From the NCBI RefSeq assembly GCF_010384365.1, contig NZ_CP048397.1, forward strand, positions 1,364,001-1,428,000: DNA of 64,000 bases, given 5' to 3'. Made by a program: the position numbers and the translations under genes. The notes below the pieces were generated by a model. It saw only the letters and a list, made by a program, of their open reading frames with translations. It was not told where the DNA came from and searched no databases. Positions 26,697 to 34,651 of this stretch are shown one piece after another (position 1 is the stretch's first letter; the number at the start of each line of letters is the position of its first letter). Source of the stretch: Streptomyces sp. S4.7. Lineage in GTDB: Bacteria; Actinomycetota; Actinomycetes; Streptomycetales; Streptomycetaceae.

Positions 26697-27782
26697 TCAC
26701 CAGCGGATCGACCAGCCTCGATCGCGCAGTGCCGCGCTCAGGACGGGGGCCGACGAGGGCTCCACCATCAGCTGCACCAGACCCGCCTCCTGTCCGGTCG
26801 CGTGCTCGATCCGCACGTCCTCGACGTTGACCCCGGCGCTCCCGGCGTCCGCGAAGATACGGGCCAGCTCGCCCGGCCGGTCGCTGATCAGGACGGCCAC
26901 GGTCTCGTACGACGCCGGGGCCGCGCCGTGCTTGCCCGGCACCCGCACCCGGCCCGCGTTGCCGCGCCGCAGGACGTCCTCGATGCCCCGGGTGCCGCCG
27001 CGCCGCTCGGTCTCGTCGGCGGACTGGAGGGCTCGCAACGCCTCGACGGTCTCGCCGAGGTCGGCGGCCACGCCCGCGAGGACGTCGGCCACCGGCCCCG
27101 GGTTCGCCGTGAGGATCTCGACCCACATGCGGGGGTCGGAGGCCGCGATGCGGGTCACGTCGCGGATGCCCTGGCCGCAGAGCCGTACGGCGGTCTCGTC
27201 CGCCTCCTCCAGCCGGGCGGCGACCATCGAGGAGATCAGCTGGGGTGTGTGGGAGACGAGGGCGACGGCCCGGTCGTGGGCGTCGGCGTCCATGACCACC
27301 GGCACCGCGCGGCAGAGCGCGACGAGTTCGAGGGCGAGGTTCAGCACCTCGGTGTCGGTGGCGGAAGTGGGGGTCAGCACCCAGGGGCGGCCCTCGAAGA
27401 GGTCGGCGGTCGCCGCGAGCGGGCCGGAGCTCTCCTTGCCGGCCATCGGATGCGTACCGATGTACTTGCTCAGGTCCAGACCCAGCCCCTCCAGCTCGCG
27501 CCGGGGGCCGCCCTTGACGCTGGCGACGTCCAGGTAGCCGCGCGCGCTGTCCGCGCGCATCGCGGCAGCGACGGCCGTGGCGGTGTGGGCGGGCGGTACG
27601 GCGACGATGGCGAGGTCGACGGGGCCCTCCTGGGGCTCCTCGGTGCCGGCGCCGAGCGCCGCCGCCGTCCGAGCCCTGGCGGGGTCGTGGTCCACGAGGT
27701 GGACGGCGACACCGCGTCCGGCGAGGGTCAGGGCGGCCGAGGTGCCGATCAGGCCGGTTCCGATGACGAGCGCGGTTCTCAC
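26697..27782 (-). CDS. tyrA: Prephenate dehydrogenase with ACT domain
   Basis: A 361-residue enzyme that oxidises prephenate to 4-hydroxyphenylpyruvate for tyrosine. The N-terminal NAD-binding motif is VIGTGLIGTSAALTLAGRG. The helical dimerisation domain contains GTHPMAGKESSG and SHTPQLISSM. A C-terminal ACT domain (VAVLISDRPGELARIFADAG) suggests feedback by an aromatic amino acid. GTG 27782 overlaps the aroH stop (GTGA), so mutase and dehydrogenase are made together. Confidence 0.94.
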   Translation of the reverse strand: MRTALVIGTGLIGTSAALTLAGRGVAVHLVDHDPARARTAAALGAGTEEPQEGPVDLAIVAVPPAHTATAVAAAMRADSARGYLDVASVKGGPRRELEGLGLDLSKYIGTHPMAGKESSGPLAATADLFEGRPWVLTPTSATDTEVLNLALELVALCRAVPVVMDADAHDRAVALVSHTPQLISSMVAARLEEADETAVRLCGQGIRDVTRIAASDPRMWVEILTANPGPVADVLAGVAADLGETVEALRALQSADETERRGGTRGIEDVLRRGNAGRVRVPGKHGAAPASYETVAVLISDRPGELARIFADAGSAGVNVEDVRIEHATGQEAGLVQLMVEPSSAPVLSAALRDRGWSIRW

Positions 27783-28141
27783 TGGGCGATGTCCTTGCGG
27801 AGGGCGGCCGCAGCGCCGAGGTAGACGTGCGCGATCTCGGACCGGGGGCGTTCGGACTCGATGTGGGCGAGGATGCGGACCACGCGGGGCATGGCGCCCG
27901 CTATGTCCAGCTCCTGCGCGCATATCAGCGGTACGTCGGTGATGCCGATGCCGCGCGCGGCGGCGGCCGGGAAGTCGCTGTGCAGGTCGGGGGTGGCGGT
28001 GAACCAGATGCTGATCAGGTCGTCCGCCCCGAGGCCGTTGCGCTCCAGGATGGCGCAGAGCAGCAGGGCGACCTGCTCGTCCATGTGTCCCGGCTCGTCC
28101 CGCTCCAGCTGGACGGCCCCTCGGACAGCTCGTACCGGCAC
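27779..28141 (-). CDS. aroH: AroH-type chorismate mutase
   Basis: A 120-residue monofunctional chorismate mutase of the trimeric AroH fold, converting chorismate to prephenate. Characteristic sequences are VRAVRGAVQLERDEPGHM, SIWFTATPDLHSDFPA and HVYLGAAAALRKDIAQ. GTG 28141 is preceded by GAGGAG. It supplies prephenate directly to the coupled TyrA. The AroH fold is less common than AroQ but usual in Streptomyces at this locus. Confidence 0.93.
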   Translation of the reverse strand: MPVRAVRGAVQLERDEPGHMDEQVALLLCAILERNGLGADDLISIWFTATPDLHSDFPAAAARGIGITDVPLICAQELDIAGAMPRVVRILAHIESERPRSEIAHVYLGAAAALRKDIAQ

Positions 28142-28283
28142 GTCGTACTCCTCGTCCCGCTCAGTGATCGTGTTCCGCTTCCAGGTTAGACAGAAGATCG
28201 ACGGTACGGACCGGGCGACCGTTGCGCGAGACGGCCTGGGGCGGGGCGGATCCGGGCCGGGGCTCCCCGTAATCTGCGTGCGC

Positions 28284-29021
28284 ATGAGACCCGAGGACCT
28301 GGTACGTGAGCACACCGTCTACGCGTGCGTCATGGGCTCCCGCGCCTTCGGGCTGGCGACCGAGGACAGTGACACCGACCGCCGGGGCGTGTTCCTGGCT
28401 CCGACGCCGCTGTACTGGCGCTTCGAGAAGCCCCCGACGCATGTCGACGGGCCGGCCGAGGAGCAGTTCTCCTGGGAGCTGGAGCGGTTCTGTCTGCTCG
28501 CGCTGCGCAGCAACCCCAATGTGCTCGAATGTCTGCACTCGCCGATGGTCGAGCACGTGGACGACACGGGCCGCGAACTCCTGGCCCTGCGCGCGGCGTT
28601 CCTCTCCCGGCAGGCGCACGAGACCTTCGTCCGCTACGCGATCGGCCAGCGCAGGAAGCTGGAGGCGGACATCCGGCAGCACGGCGGGCCGCGCTGGAAG
28701 CACGCCATGCACCTGCTGCGGCTGCTCGGCTGCTGCCGCGACCTGCTGCGTACGGGCCGGCTGGTCATCGACGTGGGCGAGGAGCGGGAGCCGCTGCTGG
28801 CGGTCAGGCGCGGTGAGGTCCCGTGGCCCGAGGTGGAGCGGCGGATGAACCGCCTCGGTGAGGAGGCCGACGCCGCGCTCGCCGGCTCCGCGCTGCCCGC
28901 CGAGCCCGACCGGGCGCGGGTCGAGGACTTCGTGATCCGCGCGCGGCGGGCGTCAGCGCTGCAGGCGGGTGCGGACGACGAGGTCGTGGAGGGCCTCGTA
29001 AGCGGCCGGCGAGTCGGGTAG
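28284..29021 (+). CDS. RlaP/COG3541-type nucleotidyltransferase
   Basis: A 245-residue pol-beta-superfamily nucleotidyltransferase. The active-site motif is GSRAFGLATEDSDTDRRG, with Ser-Asp-x-Asp as metal ligands. A helical C-terminal region (FVRYAIGQRRKLEADI, KHAMHLLRLLGCCRDLL) follows, as in the RlaP family named for association with RNA repair ligases. The target is unknown. It is transcribed toward a related gene on the other strand; the last 69 bases of both overlap tail to tail. ATG 28284 is used; GTG 28278 is possible. Confidence 0.75.
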   Translation: MRPEDLVREHTVYACVMGSRAFGLATEDSDTDRRGVFLAPTPLYWRFEKPPTHVDGPAEEQFSWELERFCLLALRSNPNVLECLHSPMVEHVDDTGRELLALRAAFLSRQAHETFVRYAIGQRRKLEADIRQHGGPRWKHAMHLLRLLGCCRDLLRTGRLVIDVGEEREPLLAVRRGEVPWPEVERRMNRLGEEADAALAGSALPAEPDRARVEDFVIRARRASALQAGADDEVVEGLVSGRRVG

Positions 29022-29795
29022 CCGGGTCCGGTCCCTGGCGTCCGCCAGGACCTCGTGGAGCGCGTCCACGTCGCTCTGGAGCCGGGTCGGGGCGAGGCCG
29101 GTCGCCGCGCCGTGTTCCGCCTCGGCCTTGGCCTCGATCAGCTCGGGCAGATAGCCGGGCGCGCTCACCTCGGCGATCAGGGTGGGCAGATGGGCCTGCA
29201 CCTCGCCGCTGCGCATCAGATGGATGCCGGTGAGCAGCGCGCGGAAGGTGTAGAGCAGCGGCTTGAGTTCGCCGGTCTTCTCGAAGAGCCGCCACTGGGT
29301 GGCGGCGAACCCCCGGTAGTGGTGCGCGTGGTGGCCGGTCAGCACGCCCGGCGCCAGCGCCAGCAGTTCCCGGTGCGCCTGTGTCGAGTGCACGATCAGC
29401 GGCGAGTGGAGCTGTTCCAGTACGTAGCCGTTGCGCCGCATCATCATGCGGACGAACTTCCGCAGGTCGTGGCTGACGAGGTCCATCTCCACACCGTCGT
29501 TGTCCCACATCCGCGACCGGGTCTCGTCCGGTTCGTGCAGTCCGATGAGTTCGGCCACCGGCAGCAGATGGGCGCCGCGCAGGTCGACGTCCGAGTCGGT
29601 GGAGGGGAAGCCGTAGAGGTGGGCGCCGGAGACGGTGGCGAACAGCAGCGGATCCGTCTCCTCGGCGAGGGCCGGGGCGAGATCGGTCGTCGGCAGCCCG
29701 GCCCGCAGGAGGCGCCGCGCGCGCGTCGCCGGGGGTTCGTCGATCGGGTCGCCGAAGGGCGTGCCGTCCGCCACGTGTTCGTCATCCATACGCAT
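28953..29795 (-). CDS. RlaP-type nucleotidyltransferase, end of NAD operon
   Basis: A 280-residue relative of the converging 28284 gene. The motif is GAHLYGFPSTDSDVDLRGAHLLP with the acidic S-D-x-D pair, and downstream are VRMMMRRNGYVLEQLHSP and a helix with R/K-rich face. It likely transfers a nucleotide to an RNA, protein or small acceptor; this is family inference. Its start lies 3 nt after the ADP-ribosylglycohydrolase stop, so it is the last gene of the pnuC operon. ATG 29795 is used; ATG 29789 is equally possible. The ribosome site is unclear. Confidence 0.75.
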   Translation of the reverse strand: MRMDDEHVADGTPFGDPIDEPPATRARRLLRAGLPTTDLAPALAEETDPLLFATVSGAHLYGFPSTDSDVDLRGAHLLPVAELIGLHEPDETRSRMWDNDGVEMDLVSHDLRKFVRMMMRRNGYVLEQLHSPLIVHSTQAHRELLALAPGVLTGHHAHHYRGFAATQWRLFEKTGELKPLLYTFRALLTGIHLMRSGEVQAHLPTLIAEVSAPGYLPELIEAKAEAEHGAATGLAPTRLQSDVDALHEVLADARDRTRLPDSPAAYEALHDLVVRTRLQR

Positions 29796-29798
29796 GGA

Positions 29799-30821
29799 TC
29801 AAGCGTCCCAGAGTGCTCCGAGTTCCAGCAGCTCCTCGCGGTACTCGATCCGGTCCGCCCACTCCCCGGGCCAGGCGCCGGCCCCGAGGTGGGCGCCCGC
29901 GAACGCGCCCGTCAGGCAGGCGATCGAGTCCGAGTCGCCCTTGGTGCAGGCGGCCCGGCGCAGCGCCGTGACCGGCTCCTCGGGGAAGAGCAGGAAGCAC
30001 AGGAGCCCGGTGGCGAACGCCTCTTCGGCGATCCAGCCGTCGCCGGTGGCCAGGCACGGGTCGGTCTCGGGGGACGGTGTGCGCAGGGCCTGTCCGAGCC
30101 GTTCGAGCACGGCCAGGCAGTCGTCCCAGCCCCGCTCGATGAAGTGCTCGGGTGTCGGGTCCTGGCTGTGGGTCCACAGGTCGCCGAGCCACGCGTGGTG
30201 ATAGCGGGACCGGTTCTCGTACGCGTAACTGCGCAGCAGACCGACCAGGCCCAGCGGTTCGGTCCCCCGCGCCAGCAGGTGCACCGCGTGCGCCGTGAGG
30301 TCGGAGGCGGCCAGCGCGGTCGGGTGGCCGTGGGTGAGGCCGGACTGCAACTGAGCGGCGCCGGAGCGCTGTTCGGCGCTGAGACCGGGGGCGAGTCCGA
30401 TCGGCGCGACCCGCATGTTGGCGCCGCAGCCTTTGGAGCCGATCCGGCTCGCCCGCTGCCAGGGCCGGTCGCTGTCAAGCAGCTGACAGGCGGTCATGCA
30501 GGTGTTGCCGGGGGCCCGGTTGTTCTGCGGGTCGTGGAACCAGTTCACGAACTCCTCGCGTACGGGCCGGGAGAGGCGCAGCGGTCCGAGCGGGCCGCGG
30601 TCCATGGCCGTGCGCAGACCGCGGCCGAGTGCGAGCGTCATCTGGGTGTCGTCGCTGACGGTCGCGGGCTTCAGCAGCGATATCTCGCGCCAGGGACCGA
30701 ACCTGGCGAGGATCGAGGGCACGTCGTTGAACTCGGTGGGGAAGCCGAGGGCGTCGCCGAGCGCGAGCCCGGTCATGGCGCCGGTGGCGGCTCTCTTGGC
30801 GGCGTTCTCCGATGAGGTCAT
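29799..30821 (-). CDS. ADP-ribosylglycohydrolase (DraG-like)
   Basis: A 340-residue protein of the dinuclear-metal ADP-ribosyl hydrolase family. Metal-binding motifs are GLALGDALGFPTEF at the N-terminus, SDDTQ at 56-60, and GDSDSIACLTGAFAGAH near the C-terminus (about 295-310). It removes ADP-ribose from arginine or another acceptor. ATG 30821 overlaps the stop of the NUDIX regulator (ATGA). Operon position with NAD salvage genes suggests it returns or clears ADP-ribose made from NAD. No signal peptide is present. Confidence 0.87.
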   Translation of the reverse strand: MTSSENAAKRAATGAMTGLALGDALGFPTEFNDVPSILARFGPWREISLLKPATVSDDTQMTLALGRGLRTAMDRGPLGPLRLSRPVREEFVNWFHDPQNNRAPGNTCMTACQLLDSDRPWQRASRIGSKGCGANMRVAPIGLAPGLSAEQRSGAAQLQSGLTHGHPTALAASDLTAHAVHLLARGTEPLGLVGLLRSYAYENRSRYHHAWLGDLWTHSQDPTPEHFIERGWDDCLAVLERLGQALRTPSPETDPCLATGDGWIAEEAFATGLLCFLLFPEEPVTALRRAACTKGDSDSIACLTGAFAGAHLGAGAWPGEWADRIEYREELLELGALWDA

Positions 30822-31588
30822 GGGGTGGAACGTCCTTCCGGTCGAAGCAGCGGCGGGTGAAGTGCGGTGGCGGTACCGGCGCGGTAGAGGGCGGCCGGTT
30901 TGCCGCGTCCGCCGGTGCGGCGCGGCGGGCCTTCCACCGGTTCGACGAAGCCGGGTGAGGTCAGCACCTTGCGGCGGAAGTTGGGGCGGTCGAGCGCCAC
31001 GCCCCAGACCGTCTCGTAGACCTGCTGGAGCTCGCCGAGGGTGAACCGGGGCGGGCAGAACTCCGTGGCGAGGCAGGTGTATTCGAGCTTGGCCCCGATG
31101 CGGCGCCGGCCGTCGGCCAGGATCCGGCCGTGGTCGAAGGCGAGCGGGCCGGGTTCGCCGTCGTCGTACCGGGTCCAGCGGGCCTGGGCGGCGTCGCCCC
31201 CGCCGCGCGGTTCGGGGAGGTCGGGCACGAGCGCGGTGTACGCGACGGAGACGACCCGCATCCGGGGGTCGCGGTCCGGGTCGCTGTAGGTGCGCAGCTG
31301 CTCGGGCCGCAGTCCGGCGACGGTGTCGGGCGACAGTCCGGTCTCCTCGGCGAGTTCCCGTCTCGCCGCCTGTCCGGCGGACTCCCGGGGCCGTACGAAG
31401 CCGCCGGGCAGCGCCCAGTGGCCCAGATACGGCTCCTCGCCGCGTTCGACGAGCAGGACGTGGAGGCTGTTCTCACGGACGGTGAAGACGGCGAGGTCGA
31501 CGGTGACGGCGAAAGGCACGAAGTCGGCGGGGTCGTAGTTCTCGGGCGCGCGTGGCGGTCGGGTCGGGGGCGGCTGTTGGGGTGTCAT
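30818..31588 (-). CDS. nrtR: NrtR-type NUDIX regulator of NAD metabolism
   Basis: 256 residues: a NUDIX domain at about 20-150 with a complete box (GFVRPRESAGQAARRELAEE), then a C-terminal winged helix region (FTLGELQQVYETVWG, RPNFRRKVLTSPGFVEPV) typical of NrtR. NrtR proteins bind ADP-ribose or related NAD products and repress NAD genes. The intact NUDIX box means it may also hydrolyse substrate, unlike many NrtR proteins. It lies within the operon it likely controls. A disordered tail of 30 residues follows. ATG 31588 is 5 nt after the nadR-like stop. Confidence 0.8.
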   Translation of the reverse strand: MTPQQPPPTRPPRAPENYDPADFVPFAVTVDLAVFTVRENSLHVLLVERGEEPYLGHWALPGGFVRPRESAGQAARRELAEETGLSPDTVAGLRPEQLRTYSDPDRDPRMRVVSVAYTALVPDLPEPRGGGDAAQARWTRYDDGEPGPLAFDHGRILADGRRRIGAKLEYTCLATEFCPPRFTLGELQQVYETVWGVALDRPNFRRKVLTSPGFVEPVEGPPRRTGGRGKPAALYRAGTATALHPPLLRPEGRSTP

Positions 31589-31593
31589 CTGTT

Positions 31594-32691
31594 CTACGGC
31601 AGGGGTGCGGCGAAGTACCAGCCCTGGTCCAGCAGGGCGTCCACGGCGGCGACCGCGTCGGTGAGCCGTTTCTCGCGCGGCCCGTCGAGCGCGACGAACG
31701 GCCGCCCCGTGCGGGTCAGTTCGTCCCGGAACCGGCCGGTCATCCAGGGCCGCAGCTCCTCGCCGTCCCGCAGTCCGTCTTCCTCGAAGGCGACGCCTTC
31801 GTGGCCGGTGAGCAGCCACAGATGGTGCGGTACGCGGTCGGCGACCTCCTCGACGAGCGGGTTGCGTCCGCCCACGTACCGCTCGTGCCAGACGGTGGTG
31901 GCGAAGGAGTCGGTGTCGCAGAACAGGACGGGTGAGCCTGCGCGGGCCGCCGCCTCCTCCCACTCGTTCTGCCGCTCGGCGATCAACGGGAAGTCCCCAG
32001 TGGTGAATTCGACGTCCTCCCACTGCGCGCCGGGCCACCTGGCGCGCAGGGCGGCGAGCTTCCGTTCGCAGAACTCCCGTCCGTACTCGGCGACGCAGAG
32101 GGTGCGGGCCCAGACACCGCCGCGCGCCCGGAAGTGCTCGGTGAGGGCCCGCGCCAGGGTCGTGGTGCCGGTGGATTCGGCGCCGAGCACCACGACGCGG
32201 CGGGTGAGCGCGGCCCGGACGGGCGGGGCGAGGAAGTCCCAGCAGCCGGCCGGGTCCTTGCGGACTGCGGTCCCCGAGACGGGGTGGAGCGTGCGGCCGG
32301 GGTCCACGACGACGGACTCGGCGCCGAAGCGGCGGGCGAGTTCGTCCCCGTACGACTCGGAGGTGAAGAGGGCGTCCACGGGTTCGGGGACGGCGTCGCG
32401 GAAGACCGCCATGTGCGCGTCCCAGATGGCCGGGTCGTGCAGATCCATGCGGGTGTCGTCGACGGCGCCGACGACCCTGACGTCCGGGTGGACCTCGCGC
32501 ATCCAGGCCACACGGTCGGCGAGCGGGACCGACTCGACCGAGGCGGCGCAGACGAGGACCGTGAGCCGTTCGCAGCGCTCCCGCGCGGTCCGTACGAGGT
32601 GGTGGTGGCCCGTGTGGGGAGGGTAGAACTTGCCGAGGACCAGACCGTGTCCGTATCTCGCGCCCATGTCGTGTCCGTCTTGCGCGCTCAT
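31594..32691 (-). CDS. nadR: NadR-like NMN adenylyltransferase / ribosylnicotinamide kinase
   Basis: 365 residues in two domains. The N-terminal nucleotidyltransferase has LVLGKFYPPHTGHHHLV with HTGH as the nucleotide motif. The C-terminal domain is a P-loop nucleoside kinase with VVVLGAESTGTTTLARAL; the usual Walker Lys is Thr here. NadR proteins convert nicotinamide riboside to NMN and NAD. ATG 32691 overlaps the pnuC stop (ATGA); ATG 32667 is a possible later start. The missing P-loop lysine means kinase activity should be tested; the same change may be common in actinobacterial NadR proteins. Confidence 0.82.
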   Translation of the reverse strand: MSAQDGHDMGARYGHGLVLGKFYPPHTGHHHLVRTARERCERLTVLVCAASVESVPLADRVAWMREVHPDVRVVGAVDDTRMDLHDPAIWDAHMAVFRDAVPEPVDALFTSESYGDELARRFGAESVVVDPGRTLHPVSGTAVRKDPAGCWDFLAPPVRAALTRRVVVLGAESTGTTTLARALTEHFRARGGVWARTLCVAEYGREFCERKLAALRARWPGAQWEDVEFTTGDFPLIAERQNEWEEAAARAGSPVLFCDTDSFATTVWHERYVGGRNPLVEEVADRVPHHLWLLTGHEGVAFEEDGLRDGEELRPWMTGRFRDELTRTGRPFVALDGPREKRLTDAVAAVDALLDQGWYFAAPLP

Positions 32692-33341
32692 GCCGTGACC
32701 TCCACCGGTCCGGACGGACGCCGCTCCAGGTCGCGCGACCAGTTGCGCAGTCCGATGACGCACAGGGTCATGAAGCCGATGTAGAGGATCGACGTCAGAT
32801 AGAGGTCCTTGTGCGCGTAGAGCGGGATGTAGACGACGTCGGCCGCGATCCACAGCCACCACGACTCCAGGCGCTTGCGGCACTGCCCGTAGGTCGCCAT
32901 CAGCGACAGCGCGGTGGTGACGGCGTCCCAGAACGGCACCGTCGAGGAGGTCTGGTGGTCCAGGAGCAGCGTCAGGGCGAGCGTGCCCACCGCCCCCGCC
33001 GCGAGCAGCCAGCCCCGCTCGGTGCGCGAGGTGCGCCGCACCGGGAGGTACCCGGAGCCTGGTCCACCCCCGTGGGTCCAGGTCCACCAGCCGTACGTGG
33101 CGAGGGCGATGAAGACGACCTGCAGCCCGGCGTCGGCGTAGAGGCCGGCCTGGGCGAACAGCAGGATGAAGAACAGGTTGTTGGCGATGCCGATCGGCCA
33201 GTTGGCGATGTGCTGGCGGGCGACGAGCCAGACGCAGAGCGCTCCGCTGCCGAAGCCGAGCACCTCGGTCCAGCTCACCGGTGTGTCGAGAACGGTCACG
33301 AGCGGCTGCTGCAAAGGGTCGAGGAAAACCGCGAGACTCAC
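32688..33341 (-). CDS. pnuC: Nicotinamide riboside transporter PnuC
   Basis: A 217-residue membrane protein with seven or so hydrophobic helices and the PnuC motif NWPIGIANNLFFILLFAQ followed by YGWWTWTHGG. PnuC imports nicotinamide riboside by facilitated diffusion, driven by phosphorylation inside. GTG 33341 is chosen because AAGGAGG lies 6 nt upstream (33347-33353); the GTG at 33362 would put that site inside the gene. It is the first gene of the NAD operon. Confidence 0.9.
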   Translation of the reverse strand: MSLAVFLDPLQQPLVTVLDTPVSWTEVLGFGSGALCVWLVARQHIANWPIGIANNLFFILLFAQAGLYADAGLQVVFIALATYGWWTWTHGGGPGSGYLPVRRTSRTERGWLLAAGAVGTLALTLLLDHQTSSTVPFWDAVTTALSLMATYGQCRKRLESWWLWIAADVVYIPLYAHKDLYLTSILYIGFMTLCVIGLRNWSRDLERRPSGPVEVTA

Positions 33342-33358
33342 GCCCGCCTCCTTAATGG

Positions 33359-33379
33359 TCACCTTGACTATAAAGGTGA
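33359..33379. promoter_or_regulatory. Candidate NrtR operator of the pnuC operon
   Basis: TCACCTT and AAGGTGA are perfect 7-bp arms around GACTATA, a 21-bp inverted repeat just upstream of the pnuC ribosome site. Its place at the head of an operon that encodes an NrtR-like protein suggests autoregulation. The assignment to NrtR is inference. Confidence 0.6.
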
Positions 33380-33401
33380 ACGGGCGCGCGCCACAAGCGG
33401 A

Positions 33402-33430
33402 AAAGCCCGCGGCCTCGGGCCACGGGCTTT
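33402..33430 (-). terminator. Terminator of the parA-scpAB-rluB operon
   Basis: AAAGCCCG and CGGGCTTT form the outer stem of a GC-rich hairpin, 28 nt after the rluB stop, followed by TTTT on the minus strand. It also isolates the pnuC promoter. Confidence 0.8.
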
Positions 33431-33457
33431 CGTCACTCGGTGCGGGTCCGGTCTCGT

Positions 33458-34651
33458 CTACAGACCGACCTCCTTCATCAGCATGCCGACCTCCGTGTTG
33501 GTGAGACGGCGCAGCCAGCCGGACTTCTGGTCGCCCAGCGGGATCGGTCCGAACGACGTCCGGACCAGCCGCTCGACGGGGAAGCCCGCCTCGGAGAGCA
33601 TGCGTCGCACGATGTGCTTGCGGCCCTCGTGGAGCGTGACCTCGACCAGGTAGTTCTTCCCGGTGTTCTCCACGACACGGAAGTGGTCGGCGCGCGCGTA
33701 GCCGTCCTCCAGCTGGATGCCGTCCTTGAGCCGCTTGCCCAGCTCACGCGGCAACGGGCCCTGAACGGCGGCGAGATACGACTTCTTCACGCCGTACCTG
33801 GGGTGGGTGAGGCGGTGGGCCAGCTCACCGTGGTTGGTGAGCAGGATGATGCCCTCGGTCTCGGTGTCCAGCCGGCCCACGTGGAACAGCCGCGTCTCGC
33901 GGTTGGTGACGTAGTCGCCCAGGTTCTGCCTGCCGTCCGGGTCGCCCATCGTGGAGACGACACCGGCCGGCTTGTTCAGCGCGAAGAAGAGATACGACTG
34001 GGTGGCGACGGTCAGCCCGTCGACCTTGATCTCGTCGTGCTGCGGGTCGACCCGCATGCCCTGCTCCACGACGATCTCGCCGTTGACCTCCACGCGGGAC
34101 TGCTCGATCAGCTCCTCGCAGGCCCGGCGCGAACCCATGCCGGCGCGCGCCAGCACCTTCTGGAGCCGCTCGCCCTCCTGCTCGGCGCCCGGGTTGGTCC
34201 TGGGGGTCCTGATCTCCGGCTTGTCGGCGTACCGGTCACGGTTGCGCTGCTCGATCTTGGCGTCCAGCTCACGCGGGCGGGCGGGCTTGCCCTGCGCCCG
34301 GCGCTTGGCCGCGACGCTCGGGGCCTTGGGGCCGCCCTTGGCACCGCCGCGCGCCGAGGCGCCACGGCCGCTGCCGCTCTGGCCGCCACCCTGACCGCCA
34401 CCGCCGGGACCACCTGAGCGCCCGACGTCGTAACGGCGCTCCTCGGGACGCGGGGTGCCCTCACGCTTCGGCTGCTTGTCACCGCGCGCACCGCCGCTGC
34501 CGCCGCTCCCCCGGCCCGCGCCGCTGCCCCCGCTGCCGCCGCGACCGCCACCGGCCCTCGACTGAGGTTTGCCGCCGGCGGCTCCCCGGCCGCCGCCGCT
34601 CCGATTCCCGCTGCCGCTGCCGCTTCCGCTGTTCCTGCCGTTGCTTCGCAT
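33458..34651 (-). CDS. rluB: 23S rRNA pseudouridine synthase RluB-type
   Basis: 397 residues. Residues 1-160 are an unusual Gly/Ser/Arg-rich disordered extension. An S4 RNA-binding domain starts near 161 (ERLQKVLARAGMGSRRACEE), then the RsuA/RluB catalytic domain with Asp262 in GRLDTETEG. The enzyme makes pseudouridine in 23S rRNA. ATG 34651 overlaps the scpB stop by one base (TGATG). The RG-rich tail may bind RNA or phase-separate; that is inference. scpA-scpB-rluB order is conserved in actinobacteria. Confidence 0.92.
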   Translation of the reverse strand: MRSNGRNSGSGSGSGNRSGGGRGAAGGKPQSRAGGGRGGSGGSGAGRGSGGSGGARGDKQPKREGTPRPEERRYDVGRSGGPGGGGQGGGQSGSGRGASARGGAKGGPKAPSVAAKRRAQGKPARPRELDAKIEQRNRDRYADKPEIRTPRTNPGAEQEGERLQKVLARAGMGSRRACEELIEQSRVEVNGEIVVEQGMRVDPQHDEIKVDGLTVATQSYLFFALNKPAGVVSTMGDPDGRQNLGDYVTNRETRLFHVGRLDTETEGIILLTNHGELAHRLTHPRYGVKKSYLAAVQGPLPRELGKRLKDGIQLEDGYARADHFRVVENTGKNYLVEVTLHEGRKHIVRRMLSEAGFPVERLVRTSFGPIPLGDQKSGWLRRLTNTEVGMLMKEVGL

